Positions 44,497 to 53,341 of a stretch of DNA of 64,000 nucleotides are shown here, one piece after another. This DNA is from Actinoallomurus sp963850195 (GTDB taxonomy: Bacteria; Actinomycetota; Actinomycetes; Streptosporangiales; Streptosporangiaceae): the NCBI GenBank assembly GCA_963850195.1, contig CAWKKD010000006.1:434001-498000 (forward strand), in the 5' to 3' direction. Positions within the stretch are counted from its first letter, which is position 1. Every line of letters starts with the position of its first letter. The position numbers and the translations under genes are program-made. The notes beneath the pieces were generated by a model that saw only the letters and a program-made list of their open reading frames with translations, was not told the origin of the DNA and searched no databases.

Positions 44497-47400
44497 GGCC
44501 GTCGCGGCGAGCATGAACGCCGCGGACCACGGCGACCGCGCCCGCCTCACCAGGGCGAAGACGGCGGCGGCGAACGCGCCGACCCCCGCGCCCACGACGC
44601 CGCCCGCCCAGAACCCGAGCGCCGCCACGACCGGAACGGCCACCACGACCCAGGCGAGTGAGCGTGCCCCGGCGCGCCCGTCGCCCGGGACCGGCCCGCC
44701 GTCGGGCGGTGCTCCGGCGGGAGCCGGGCTCGGGGCTCGCCGTCGTGTGCCGGGGCGGAACGGCACCGGCCAGGCGGCGGTGAGCAGCAGCAACGGCAGC
44801 AGTGCGAGGCCGCCGAGCACGGCGGCCCGGTAGACCCGTCCGGGCCCGTACGACAGGCGCACGGTGCCCTTCGTGCCCGCCGGAACGACCCAGGCCTGCC
44901 GCCAGCCGTCGAGACGTACCGGGCGTAGCGTCCGCCCGCCGATCCGCGCCCGCCAGCCGGGGTTGAGGTTCTCGTTGACGACCAGGTACGAGGCCTGTGG
45001 CGCGTCGACGGTCACCCGCCGCTCCTCCGCCGACCACCGGGTGACCGTCGCCGACGCCGCGGGAGCGTGCGCGTGGCCGCCCGCCGATCCGGTGGGCGCG
45101 ATGACGGCCGAGTCGATGCGGAAGGCGTCGAACGGCGCGGGGGCCAGCGCGTTGTCGCCGGGCCTCACCGTGATCTTCCGGCAGGCGCGGAACCGGATCG
45201 CGCGGCCGGCGAGCAGGTCGCCGAACGTGCCCGTGGCCCGGGTGGGCACGAGCCTCCCGTTCAGCCGCAGCCGCGGCCCGTACCCGCACGGCAGCGGGAC
45301 ACGCGCCGACGGCGGTGACCGGAACGCCGTGACGCCGGGCACGATCACGTCGGTGACCTGCGGAATCGCGCCCGAGAACCGCAGCGTCAGCCCGGTGACC
45401 CGCATCGGCTTGAACGACAGCCGCCCGTCCGCGCCGAGGACCGCCTCGCGCCACCGGCCGCCGTCGCCCTCGACGCGTGCCGTCAGTGGGCCGCTCGCGC
45501 CCGGCGGCCGGCGTACGGTCAGGTGCCCGACGGTGACCTTCCGCCGCCAGGACAGCGCCAGCCATGGGGCGCGGTCCCCGTCCGCCGGGACCCACGTGGT
45601 CGTGGGGTCGTCGTCGAAGGCCGAGCGCGGCAGGCCTGCGGGTTCGCGCGTGTCGGCCGAGCTCGCGCGGACCGTGAGGCGGGGGTCCGTGGAGGTGTAC
45701 CGCTCGATCAGATCAGGGTCGGTGAGCGCCGCGGTGCCCGACAGCCGCGCGGGCCCGGACGAGGCGGAGGGGAAGACCCGGTCGAAGCCGTACGGTTCCT
45801 CGCCGCCGCGGGCCAGCCCGCCCGAGCACACCCACCGCTCGGAGCCGCGCATGCAGCCCGGCAGCCCTCCCGGCGTGCGGGACACCACAACGGACGCGCC
45901 CGGCGGCGACGGCGGCAGCCGGTAGTGCCGCACCGCGCGTACGCCGTCGACGTGCAGCTCCGTGACGGCGACGCGGGCGGCGGCGGCCGGCCCGTCCGCG
46001 ACGCCGAGGACGCGGATCCGCAGCCACCGGGTACGCCCGGCCGGCACCCGCAGCGGCTGCGCGGCGGACGTACGTGCGAGGTCCTGGACGGCCCGGCCGC
46101 CCTCGGTCTCGACCGCGACCCGGGTCGGCGGCGACCCGAGCCCGGCGTCCCGCGCGAACATCGCGGTGACGTTCGCGGGCGTCAGCGACCGGTCGAAGTC
46201 GACGCGGAGCCACTGCCCGACCGGCCCGTGCCGTCCGCCGCTCACCCACCGCGTCCACGTGCTGCCGTCGATCGCGGCGTACGGGATGCCGCCGGGATCC
46301 TGGAACGGCGCTTCGGCGTCCGACGCCGACGAGGAGGCGGTGACGTCCTTGACACCGGTGTAGGAGGCGACCGTCGCGTAGCGGTCCCAGCCGGGTTCGG
46401 CGATGTCGCGGCGCGAACCGGGGACGCCGCGGTCCTGGTTCGCGGTCATGGTCGGTGAGGTGTTGCCGCGGATCTCCCCGAAGTCGCGCTCCACGCGCCG
46501 CAGCGAGTCGGCCACGACGGGCTTCCCGCCCGTCCCATCGCCGTTCACGAGCACGGGCCGGTCGCCGAGCAGTCCGTCGTCGGCCATCGTGAGCAGCGCC
46601 TCCGGCGAGCCGTACAGCCGCAGCGCGCGGTCGGCATCGGCCATCCCTACGACGCCGCCCGCGTTCGCGACCTCGTAGACCTCCACGGGCGGGTACGGCT
46701 GGTCGATCGCGCCGACGGCGTCGCCCGGCACGGACGTCCCGGACGGCACATCGCCGAACCACGCGGCGCGGCGGATCCCCGGCGAGGCGGCCAGGGCCTC
46801 GTGCACACGTGACGGCCACGCGCCGCGCAGGTCGTCACGGCGCAGGTCGTTGCGTACGAGGATGTAGCGGACGCCCATGCGGGCGAGCACCGGGGCGAGC
46901 CCGGTCGAGCCGTGGCCGCTCGCGATCCGCTGGTCGACCGCGTCCATGAGCCGGGTGAACCCCGCCGACCCGGCGGGCACGAGCTGGCGTTCGGCCCAGC
47001 GTGCGCGCAGCAGCGGCTGGGTCAGCTCGTCCATGGGCCGGCCCCAGGTGTACTCGCCGAAGCGCGCGCCGGGGACCGCGATGACGCCCTGCTCACCGGC
47101 GCGGGCGTTGAGCCAGGAGGTCGCGTCCCGCCAGTACCCGGGCACGGCCGTGAAGTCGCCGTCCGGCGAGAGCCCGATGGTGAACGCGGGCACGGCCAGC
47201 CCGGCGAGCGCCGCCGCGACCGCTCCGGCGCGCCAGGGCCTTCGGCCGGGCACGAGCAGGTGCGCGATCCCCAGGGCGAGCGGCAGGCGTACCAGGCCGT
47301 CGAACTTGTACAGGTTCCGGAACGGCGCCAGCGGCCCGTCGAGCAGCTCGCGTACGGCGGGCGCGAGCGGTCCCGCGTGCCCGGCGGCCGTGACGGCGAC

Positions 47401-48444
47401 GCCGGCCAGGAGGGTGAGCAGCAGGAACGTGCGCTCGGGCAGCCGCGACCGCAGCAGCCCCGCGATGCCGAGCGCGGCGACCACGCCGGTGACCAGCACG
47501 GGGAGGGTTCCGGTGGCGAACGTATGGCCGAGCGGCCACCACGGCCGGCCGTCCACGACGAGGTAGTCGACCCAGCGTTCGCCGCCGCGCAGCACGTCCG
47601 CCACCCCGGTCGTCGCGGTCGTGGTGTCCGCCTTCTCGGTGTAGAGCAGCCACGAGAACGCGTACCGGCCGAGCAGGACCAGCGGCACCGACCACCACGC
47701 GGTGGCCAGCGCGACGGCTGCGCACCACCAGGCCAGGAGCCGTACGCGCGCGGTCCCGCGCGGGCGCGTCAGGACGTACAGGACCGGGACGGCGAGCACC
47801 GCGACCGTGGCGGTGCCGTTGATCCCGCCGCAGCAGGCCACGGCGAGGCCCGACCGCGCCGCCGCCCGTACCCGGCCCGACGTGCCCTGCGCGGCCGCGA
47901 CCAGGGGGATGACCATCCACGGGAGCAGCGCGGGCGGGAGGTACTCCGAGGAGTTGGTGCCCAGCGAAGCCAGCGCGTGCGGGCCGAGCGCGTACGCGAG
48001 ACCGGCCGCCAGCCGCCCGGCCTCGGTGCCGATGCCGAGCCGCAGCGCCAGCCGCCGCGCGCCGAGGAACGCCGCGCACAGCAGCGCCCCGAACCACAGC
48101 CGCTGCGTGATCCAGGCCGGTACGCCCGTGAGGTGGCCGAGGGCGTAGAACGGCCCCATCGGGAACAGGTAGCCCGCGGCCTGGTTCTGCAGCTGCCCGA
48201 ACTGCTCGACGTCCCACAGGCGCAGCGCCCGCCCGAGGAAGCCGACCGGGTTCAGCGCCATGTCGATCTTGGTGTCGGGCACGATGCGGCCGGGCCTGGT
48301 CGCGGTGGCGATCAGAACGAGGAAGAGGCAGCACAACAGCGCCCGCAGCCGCTCGCGCAGCCGCGGATCGAGCCCGTCCGGCCCGGCCACGGACCCGGCG
48401 GGCCGGGCGGCGGCGATCGGCCCGGCGGCGGTCATGCGAGCCAT
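44089..48444 (-). CDS. AftD-like alpha-(1->3)-arabinofuranosyltransferase, DUF3367 family (copy 1)
   Basis: The 1451-residue GT-C-type enzyme has an N-terminal polytopic domain with the loop DTKIDMALNPVGFLGRALRLWDV (Asp as in AftD), a large extracytoplasmic part with discoidin-like carbohydrate-binding domains (WLRVDFDRSLTPANV, WLALSWRRKVTVGHL) and C-terminal helices. AftD adds arabinose branches to arabinogalactan or lipoarabinomannan from decaprenyl-phosphoryl arabinose. The start is uncertain (ATG 48444 or 48435). The last ~100 residues (44089-44390) are polar, lie antisense to the acyltransferase gene and are probably not part of the fold. A paralogue lies at 58707-62819. Confidence 0.85.
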   Translation of the reverse strand: MARMTAAGPIAAARPAGSVAGPDGLDPRLRERLRALLCCLFLVLIATATRPGRIVPDTKIDMALNPVGFLGRALRLWDVEQFGQLQNQAAGYLFPMGPFYALGHLTGVPAWITQRLWFGALLCAAFLGARRLALRLGIGTEAGRLAAGLAYALGPHALASLGTNSSEYLPPALLPWMVIPLVAAAQGTSGRVRAAARSGLAVACCGGINGTATVAVLAVPVLYVLTRPRGTARVRLLAWWCAAVALATAWWSVPLVLLGRYAFSWLLYTEKADTTTATTGVADVLRGGERWVDYLVVDGRPWWPLGHTFATGTLPVLVTGVVAALGIAGLLRSRLPERTFLLLTLLAGVAVTAAGHAGPLAPAVRELLDGPLAPFRNLYKFDGLVRLPLALGIAHLLVPGRRPWRAGAVAAALAGLAVPAFTIGLSPDGDFTAVPGYWRDATSWLNARAGEQGVIAVPGARFGEYTWGRPMDELTQPLLRARWAERQLVPAGSAGFTRLMDAVDQRIASGHGSTGLAPVLARMGVRYILVRNDLRRDDLRGAWPSRVHEALAASPGIRRAAWFGDVPSGTSVPGDAVGAIDQPYPPVEVYEVANAGGVVGMADADRALRLYGSPEALLTMADDGLLGDRPVLVNGDGTGGKPVVADSLRRVERDFGEIRGNTSPTMTANQDRGVPGSRRDIAEPGWDRYATVASYTGVKDVTASSSASDAEAPFQDPGGIPYAAIDGSTWTRWVSGGRHGPVGQWLRVDFDRSLTPANVTAMFARDAGLGSPPTRVAVETEGGRAVQDLARTSAAQPLRVPAGRTRWLRIRVLGVADGPAAAARVAVTELHVDGVRAVRHYRLPPSPPGASVVVSRTPGGLPGCMRGSERWVCSGGLARGGEEPYGFDRVFPSASSGPARLSGTAALTDPDLIERYTSTDPRLTVRASSADTREPAGLPRSAFDDDPTTTWVPADGDRAPWLALSWRRKVTVGHLTVRRPPGASGPLTARVEGDGGRWREAVLGADGRLSFKPMRVTGLTLRFSGAIPQVTDVIVPGVTAFRSPPSARVPLPCGYGPRLRLNGRLVPTRATGTFGDLLAGRAIRFRACRKITVRPGDNALAPAPFDAFRIDSAVIAPTGSAGGHAHAPAASATVTRWSAEERRVTVDAPQASYLVVNENLNPGWRARIGGRTLRPVRLDGWRQAWVVPAGTKGTVRLSYGPGRVYRAAVLGGLALLPLLLLTAAWPVPFRPGTRRRAPSPAPAGAPPDGGPVPGDGRAGARSLAWVVVAVPVVAALGFWAGGVVGAGVGAFAAAVFALVRRARSPWSAAFMLAATASLAVGTHLDSGRFFAVETLPRLLCMVVLARLVVALFGGSPEPQQRPFQDVVRDGGDGEGQQGDHRELREEAAGEGDVAGQVVPADRDRDLPEEHSVRDAPEEPHDAAAEDRDGAAERDGGDEEGGDQPVQQDPQL

Positions 48445-48496
48445 CGTCGCGTGCCGCCCCCGATGACGGCCAGGCGGGGCGGCCTCCCCGAAACGA

Positions 48497-48979
48497 TCAC
48501 GTCGGCGGTCGGACCCGGCGGTTGCGGATCGACTCACCCACGCCGAGGCGGGCGAGCAGGGCGGTCAGAAGCTCGCGGGTCTCGGCGATGCGGTCCGCGC
48601 CGAAATGCTCGGCGAGCTCCGCGTCGAGGGCCGCGCGGTGCACGCGTGCGGCGCGTACGGCCGCCTCGCCGCGCGAGGTGAGACGCAGCAGCTTGATCCG
48701 CGCGTCGTCGGGAGACGTCTCACGGGTGAGGAGCTCGCGGCGTTCGAGGTCGGCCACGGCCTTGGACGCGGCCTGCTGGGTCACGCCCATCCGCTCGGCG
48801 AGCGCGCTGATCGACAGCGGTCCCGCGAGGACGTGCTGGATCACCACGCCATCGTTGAAGCGCAGCTCACCGTGGCCGTCCGCGGCGAGCCGGCGCTGAA
48901 CGTCGTCGGTCATGGCCCAGCCCGCGAAGAGGACGACCAGCGACAGATCCAGATTCTCCGGGCTAGGATTCACAACCAT
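48497..48979 (-). CDS. MarR-family transcriptional regulator
   Basis: The 160-residue protein has the MarR winged helix ISALAERMGVTQQAASKAVADLERR and a wing with TSPDDARIKLLRLTSRG. The ATG at 48979 lies inside a 20-bp palindrome and overlaps the ATG of the divergent PPOX gene. TAGATT ends 8 nt before the ATG and no ribosome site is present, so the mRNA looks leaderless. It probably represses itself and the PPOX-family gene by binding the palindrome. Confidence 0.88.
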   Translation of the reverse strand: MVVNPSPENLDLSLVVLFAGWAMTDDVQRRLAADGHGELRFNDGVVIQHVLAGPLSISALAERMGVTQQAASKAVADLERRELLTRETSPDDARIKLLRLTSRGEAAVRAARVHRAALDAELAEHFGADRIAETRELLTALLARLGVGESIRNRRVRPPT

Positions 48980-48988
48980 GGTTGTGAA
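48969..48988. promoter_or_regulatory. Perfect 20-bp palindrome containing both divergent start codons
   Basis: TTCACAACCATGGTTGTGAA is fully palindromic. The marR ATG (48979-48977, minus) and the PPOX ATG (48978-48980, plus) share two bases at its centre. -10 boxes TAGGAT (48964-48969, plus) and TAGATT (48993-48988, minus) end 8 nt from each ATG, in mirror arrangement. It is very probably the MarR operator. Confidence 0.7.
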
Positions 48989-49442
48989 ATCTAGCAAACC
49001 CTCGGCGGACCTACTCACGGAGTTCGTCCGCGTCGCGCACCGCATCGTGTGGTGCACTCTGGCCACCGTCGACCGCCTGGAGCGCCCGCGTTCGCGGGTC
49101 GTGCACCCGTACTGGGAGCGCGTCGACGGCGAGGTCACCGGATGGGCGTTCGTCCGCTCGGCCACGCCCAAGGTCGCGCATCTGACACGCCGGCCGCACG
49201 TCTCGTGCTCGTACTGGGACCTGACGCACGAGATCGCGGTCGCGGAGTGCGACGCCGCCATCGCCGACGACGAGCCGACCCGGCTCAAGGTGTGGAACCT
49301 GTTCTCCTCCACCGACGAACCGCTCGGCTTCGACCCGCGCATCATGGGCGGCGAGGACCATCGCGACGAGAAGATCACCGTGCTCCGGATGACGCCGTGG
49401 CGGCTCAACACCGCGCGCGGCGCGTGGCAGCGCACGCCCTGA
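48978..49442 (+). CDS. Pyridoxamine 5'-phosphate oxidase-family protein
   Basis: The 154-residue protein has the split-barrel pattern of PPOX/FDR flavoproteins: IVWCTLATVDRLERPRSRVVHPYWE and VAHLTRRPHVSCSYWD. It opens MVVKSSKPS; a GTG at 48984 is an alternative. Such proteins bind FMN, F420 or haem. It is divergent from a MarR gene and probably its main target. Substrate is unknown. Confidence 0.82.
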   Translation: MVVKSSKPSADLLTEFVRVAHRIVWCTLATVDRLERPRSRVVHPYWERVDGEVTGWAFVRSATPKVAHLTRRPHVSCSYWDLTHEIAVAECDAAIADDEPTRLKVWNLFSSTDEPLGFDPRIMGGEDHRDEKITVLRMTPWRLNTARGAWQRTP

Positions 49443-49449
49443 CGGCGGG

Positions 49450-50670
49450 TCACCCCGGGCGGCCGAGCAATCGCTCGAGTTCGGTGGCGGGGCGCGCGTC
49501 CGGGTCCGGGTCGGCGCAGGGGGCCTCGACGACGTGTTCGACGCCGTTCCGGCGTATCACGAGCGCGCCGTCCGGGCCGGGGGCGCCTCGGCGTACGACG
49601 GCCTCCAGCAGCGCGGACATCCGCTCCGCGCTGCGGTCCCAGCCGAACGCCGCCGCCCAGTCCCGGCACGCGGCGGCGATCTCGTCCCGGCGCTCCGGGT
49701 CGGACAGCTCCTTCAAGGCGCGTTCGACGACGTCCTCCAGCTCCTCGCCGTCGTGGACGAGCCAGCCGGTCGCGCCGTCGCGTACCGCGTCGCGCAGCCC
49801 GTCGACGTCGTACGCGACGGTCGGTACACCGAGCGCGGCGGCCTCCGTCACGCTCAAACCCCAGCCCTCGCCCCGCGACGCGCTCAGGTGCAGGCGCGAG
49901 CCGGCGACCAGGGCGTTCTTGTCGGCCTCCGGCAGGTGGCCGTGCACGACGACCAGGTCACCGAGGCCGCGCGCGTCGACGTCGGCGCGCAGCGACGCCT
50001 CCTCCGGGCCGCGCCCCACGACGTGCAGCTGCAGGTGGAGCCGCTCGGCGAGGTCGAGCAGCCGCCCCACACGCTTGTGCGGCACAAGTCGGCTCACGCA
50101 GACGAGCGCGGGCCCGCCGGCGGCGTCGAGCGCGGACGCGGGTCGTACGCCGTTCGGGACCAGGTGGATCGGGCCGGTCCAGCGCAGGCGCTCGCGCATG
50201 GCGGTCACGGTCGACGGCGACACGGCCACGCAGGCGTGCCGCCCGTACGCCCGCCGGGCCACCGGGCCCTCGAGCAGCCCGCCGATCCGCGCGAGCCACG
50301 GCGGGAAGTGCATCCCGAACTGTTCGTCGTGGACGTGGTGCACGACGCAGAGCACCTGTACGCGGCGCGGCAGCACCCACGGAGTGAAGAAGGGGATGCC
50401 GTTCTGGCAGTCCAGCACGGCGTCGAACGCCCGGCGACGCGCCAGCATCCAGGCCAGCACCAGCGGGTACACCGTGAACCGCCCGCCGAGCCGGACGAAC
50501 TCCACGCCCTCGACGCGCGACCGGCGCGCCTGGCCGGGCGCGCGAGCGGTGACGAAGCGGACCCGCGTACCGTTCGCGGCGAGCCGGCGGGCCAGCTCCC
50601 AGGCGTACCGTTCCGCGCCGCCCGCCGCCGGGTGCCACGGGTCGCGCCAGTTGACGATCGCCAGCCTCAT
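49450..50670 (-). CDS. Glycosyltransferase family 4
   Basis: The 406-residue GT-B enzyme has MRLAIVNWRDPWHPAAGGAE (N-terminal acceptor loop), HLVPNGVRPASALD, CVSRLVPHKRVGRLLDLA and SRGEGWGLSVTEAAALGVPTVAYD (the EX7E-type nucleotide-sugar site). It transfers a sugar from a nucleotide donor to a lipid or glycan in the cytoplasm. It lies in a leftward set with GT2, DUF2613 and GT-C-like genes and probably builds an envelope polysaccharide. Confidence 0.88.
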   Translation of the reverse strand: MRLAIVNWRDPWHPAAGGAERYAWELARRLAANGTRVRFVTARAPGQARRSRVEGVEFVRLGGRFTVYPLVLAWMLARRRAFDAVLDCQNGIPFFTPWVLPRRVQVLCVVHHVHDEQFGMHFPPWLARIGGLLEGPVARRAYGRHACVAVSPSTVTAMRERLRWTGPIHLVPNGVRPASALDAAGGPALVCVSRLVPHKRVGRLLDLAERLHLQLHVVGRGPEEASLRADVDARGLGDLVVVHGHLPEADKNALVAGSRLHLSASRGEGWGLSVTEAAALGVPTVAYDVDGLRDAVRDGATGWLVHDGEELEDVVERALKELSDPERRDEIAAACRDWAAAFGWDRSAERMSALLEAVVRRGAPGPDGALVIRRNGVEHVVEAPCADPDPDARPATELERLLGRPG

Positions 50671-50674
50671 GGCT

Positions 50675-51451
50675 TCATCCGGCGCGCAGCTCGTCGGCGA
50701 TCGCGACGACCGGCGTGTGGACCGGCACGTGCCGCGCCATCAGGTGGATCCGCATGAGGTCACGGAAACAGCCTGCCGTGTGCCGGCTCACCGAGAACGT
50801 CGACCCCGGCACGTCGCGCCAGACCACCGGAACCTCGGACACCCGCGCGCCGCGGCTACGGCAGCGCATCAACAGCTCGACGTCGAACGCGAACCCCGGC
50901 GTACGCAGCTCGGCGACGACCGCGCGTACCAGCGGCCCGGCGAAGAACTTGAACCCGCACTGGGTGTCGCCGACGCCACCGGCCAGGTCACGGGTCAGCC
51001 GGTTGAAGACGAGCGCGCCGAGGCGGCGGAGCGGGTGGCCGTAGACCTCGACGGTGGACTCGGGGTGGCGGCGGGAACCCACGACGACCTGGCGCCCGCT
51101 CGCGAGGAGGGCCAGCACGCCCTCGAGCGCGGACAGGTCCGTGGCCATGTCCGTGTCGCAGAACCCGACGTACGGCGCGGTCGTCGCGAGCAGCCCGGCA
51201 CGGACCGCGGCGCCCTTCCCGGGCCGCGAGCAGCGGAGCAGGCGCACCGGCACCGGCCCGGACCACCTGCGCACGATCTCGGCGGTCGCGTCGGTGCTGG
51301 CGTTGTCGACGACGAGGATCGCGGACGCCACGGGAAGCCGCGCCAGCGCGCGCGACAGCGTCATCAACCCACGCTCGAGCCGCCCGGCCTCGTTGCGCGC
51401 CGGAACGACGATGTCCAGGAACGCCTTGTCAGGCGAGCCTTCCGGACGCAC
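50675..51451 (-). CDS. Glycosyltransferase family 2 (polyprenyl-phosphate glycosyltransferase type)
   Basis: The 258-residue GT-A enzyme has LDIVVPARNEAGRLERGL, ILVVDNASTDAT, GKGAAVRAGLLA, FCDTDMATD (DxD-like) and TQCGFKFFAGP, close to dolichyl-phosphate-glucose/mannose synthases (ALG5 type). GTG at 51451 starts 3 nt after the DUF2613 stop. It probably makes a polyprenyl-phosphate sugar donor for the membrane GT-C enzymes nearby. No transmembrane tail is evident. Confidence 0.87.
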   Translation of the reverse strand: MRPEGSPDKAFLDIVVPARNEAGRLERGLMTLSRALARLPVASAILVVDNASTDATAEIVRRWSGPVPVRLLRCSRPGKGAAVRAGLLATTAPYVGFCDTDMATDLSALEGVLALLASGRQVVVGSRRHPESTVEVYGHPLRRLGALVFNRLTRDLAGGVGDTQCGFKFFAGPLVRAVVAELRTPGFAFDVELLMRCRSRGARVSEVPVVWRDVPGSTFSVSRHTAGCFRDLMRIHLMARHVPVHTPVVAIADELRAG

Positions 51452-51454
51452 CGG

Positions 51455-51589
51455 TCACCGGGAGCCGTAGTTGTACAGCGGCCTCGCCACCGGGTCCTTC
51501 TCCGATGTCGTCACGACCCGTACGACCCCGAACGAGGTCAGGAGGGCCAGCACGATTCCGGTCAGTGCCGCGGCGGCGATACGCATCAT
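51455..51589 (-). CDS. DUF2613-like small membrane protein
   Basis: A 44-residue product starts MMRIAAAALTGIVLALLTSF and ends LYNYGSR. One transmembrane helix is followed by a short polar tail (TTSEKDPVARP), the layout of DUF2613, which in Mycobacterium (Rv0236A) lies beside aftD as I recall. The first ATG overlaps the preceding stop as ATGA, and AAAGGAG lies 2 nt from it and 5 nt from the second ATG at 51586. It is a plausible accessory subunit of an envelope glycosyltransferase. Confidence 0.72.
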   Translation of the reverse strand: MMRIAAAALTGIVLALLTSFGVVRVVTTSEKDPVARPLYNYGSR

Positions 51590-53313
51590 GACTCCTTTGG
51601 CAGTGATCGTTTTATGAGGCTACTGATGAGTACGGCCAATGACCAGCCGAACGCCACAAATGTGACGAACCATCCGATCTCGACCATCCAAGCGGACGGC
51701 TGCGGCTCGTTCGGCGGGCTGACGTCCGGCAGCTGGTAGAGCACGATATGCGCCCCAGAGACGACCTGTGTCGCCCCGGTCAGCCGACCGGTCTGGTTCA
51801 AGGGCCGGCCTAGGCGGGCGGGCTGGGCCGGGTCCGCGCCGGCGTCGACCGCGACGTAGCGGATGCCGCGCGCGGACAGGGCCTGGGTCAGCGGGGCCCC
51901 GGAGCGTACGAGCGCGTCGAGGTCACGGGCGCGCGGATCCTCGGCGGCCAGCGCGATGCCCCCTCCCCGCGGCGTGCCGACCCGCACGCCGTCGTTGACG
52001 ACGACCCGGCCGGGAAGGAAGCGCGGGAGGGGGTCCAGAACCCGCCGCCCGCCGTTCCACGGGTAGCTCCGGTACGCCTCCCACGGCAGCACGAGAACCT
52101 CCCCGGGATCCGCCGCGACGACGGCGCGCGCCCACGCCCAGTCCTGCGGATAGCGGACGGAGGTCAGCCGTCCTGCGGCGCCCCAGGCCAGCCCCGGCAG
52201 CAGCACGAGCGGCAGAACGAGCGCGACGGAAACGGTGAACCCCTCGAACTCCCGTCGCGCGCCCGTGAGCCGGTCGACGGTCAGGCCGAAGCCGACCGCC
52301 ACGGCGACGGCCAGCGGCGCGATGTACTGCTGACCGTCCCTGAGCACCGCGAACCCGGGCCACAGCCCGATCGCGCCGCGCGAGACGGCGGGCAGCAGGG
52401 CACCGAGCGCGGCCACCGTCAGGCCGATCCCGGCTGCCACGCCCAGGCCCCGTACGGGACGGCGGCACGCGTATACGGCCAGGGCGACGAACACCACGCA
52501 GGCCCACGGAAGGGCCATGACGAGGTCGCCGTACCCGGGCGGCACGGTCTCGGCGTTCCAGCCGCCGCCGAGCAGCAGCAGGCTGCCGAGCGTCCCGAAC
52601 GGGGTGTCCGCGCGCGGCGCGAAGGCGGCCACGCCCGCCGGGTCGGCCGGGGCGCCGCGCAGCAGGCTCGGGATCAGCCACGGCAGCGCGACCACGATCA
52701 GCGCGAGAGCCGTCAGGACCAGGGAACGCACCGACCGCAGGCCGCTCACGGCCAGCGCGACGAGCCCGGACACCGCCCAGGCCGCGAAGCCGCCCACCGC
52801 CGCCGGCGCGAGCGCGAGCACCAGCCGTCCCCACGACCCCGACGCTCGCCCCCACGATCCGGGCCACGCCCCGCTCGCCCTGCCGCCCGCGGCCGCTGCG
52901 GCGGCCACCCATGGCAGGGCGGCGTAGCCGAAGAGGAAGGCCCACTGGCCGAGGAGGAGGCGTTCGGCGACGAAGGGGTTCCACGCGTACACGACGCCGG
53001 CGGCCAGCCTTGGGGCCAGGCGCTTCGACGGTACGAGGCTCGCCGCGGACACGGACGCCAGCACGAAGATCGACAGCAGGATCGCCTTCTGCACGACGTA
53101 CGAGGGCACGACCTGCGACAGCGCGGCGACGACGGCGTCACTGGGCACGTGCCGGGGCAGCATGCCGGTCAGCCCGAACGTCGCCTTCGTGATCACCGGG
53201 TGGGGTACGAACACCATGTCGTACGCCAGCGTGAATCCCGGGGCGAGCGCCGGGCCGAGCGCCAGCCCGCCGAGTGCGAGCCCGATGGCCGTGGCGATGA
53301 CCGTGTGCCGCAT
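51586..53313 (-). CDS. Polytopic membrane protein, probable GT-C-type glycosyltransferase
   Basis: From ATG at 53313 (GTG at 53325 is an alternative) the product has 575 residues. It has many hydrophobic segments, an early loop (YDMVFVPHPVITKATFG), VYAWNPFVAERLLLGQW and a soluble C-terminal part (PWEAYRSYPWNGGRRVLDPLP, GIRYVAVDAG) before a final helix. This resembles the hypothetical membrane proteins found with arabinan and mannan glycosyltransferases. The stop overlaps the DUF2613 start. The sugar donor is unknown. Confidence 0.75.
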   Translation of the reverse strand: MRHTVIATAIGLALGGLALGPALAPGFTLAYDMVFVPHPVITKATFGLTGMLPRHVPSDAVVAALSQVVPSYVVQKAILLSIFVLASVSAASLVPSKRLAPRLAAGVVYAWNPFVAERLLLGQWAFLFGYAALPWVAAAAAAGGRASGAWPGSWGRASGSWGRLVLALAPAAVGGFAAWAVSGLVALAVSGLRSVRSLVLTALALIVVALPWLIPSLLRGAPADPAGVAAFAPRADTPFGTLGSLLLLGGGWNAETVPPGYGDLVMALPWACVVFVALAVYACRRPVRGLGVAAGIGLTVAALGALLPAVSRGAIGLWPGFAVLRDGQQYIAPLAVAVAVGFGLTVDRLTGARREFEGFTVSVALVLPLVLLPGLAWGAAGRLTSVRYPQDWAWARAVVAADPGEVLVLPWEAYRSYPWNGGRRVLDPLPRFLPGRVVVNDGVRVGTPRGGGIALAAEDPRARDLDALVRSGAPLTQALSARGIRYVAVDAGADPAQPARLGRPLNQTGRLTGATQVVSGAHIVLYQLPDVSPPNEPQPSAWMVEIGWFVTFVAFGWSLAVLISSLIKRSLPKES

Positions 53314-53341
53314 CAGGGCACGCACGCTACCGGACGCGGGA

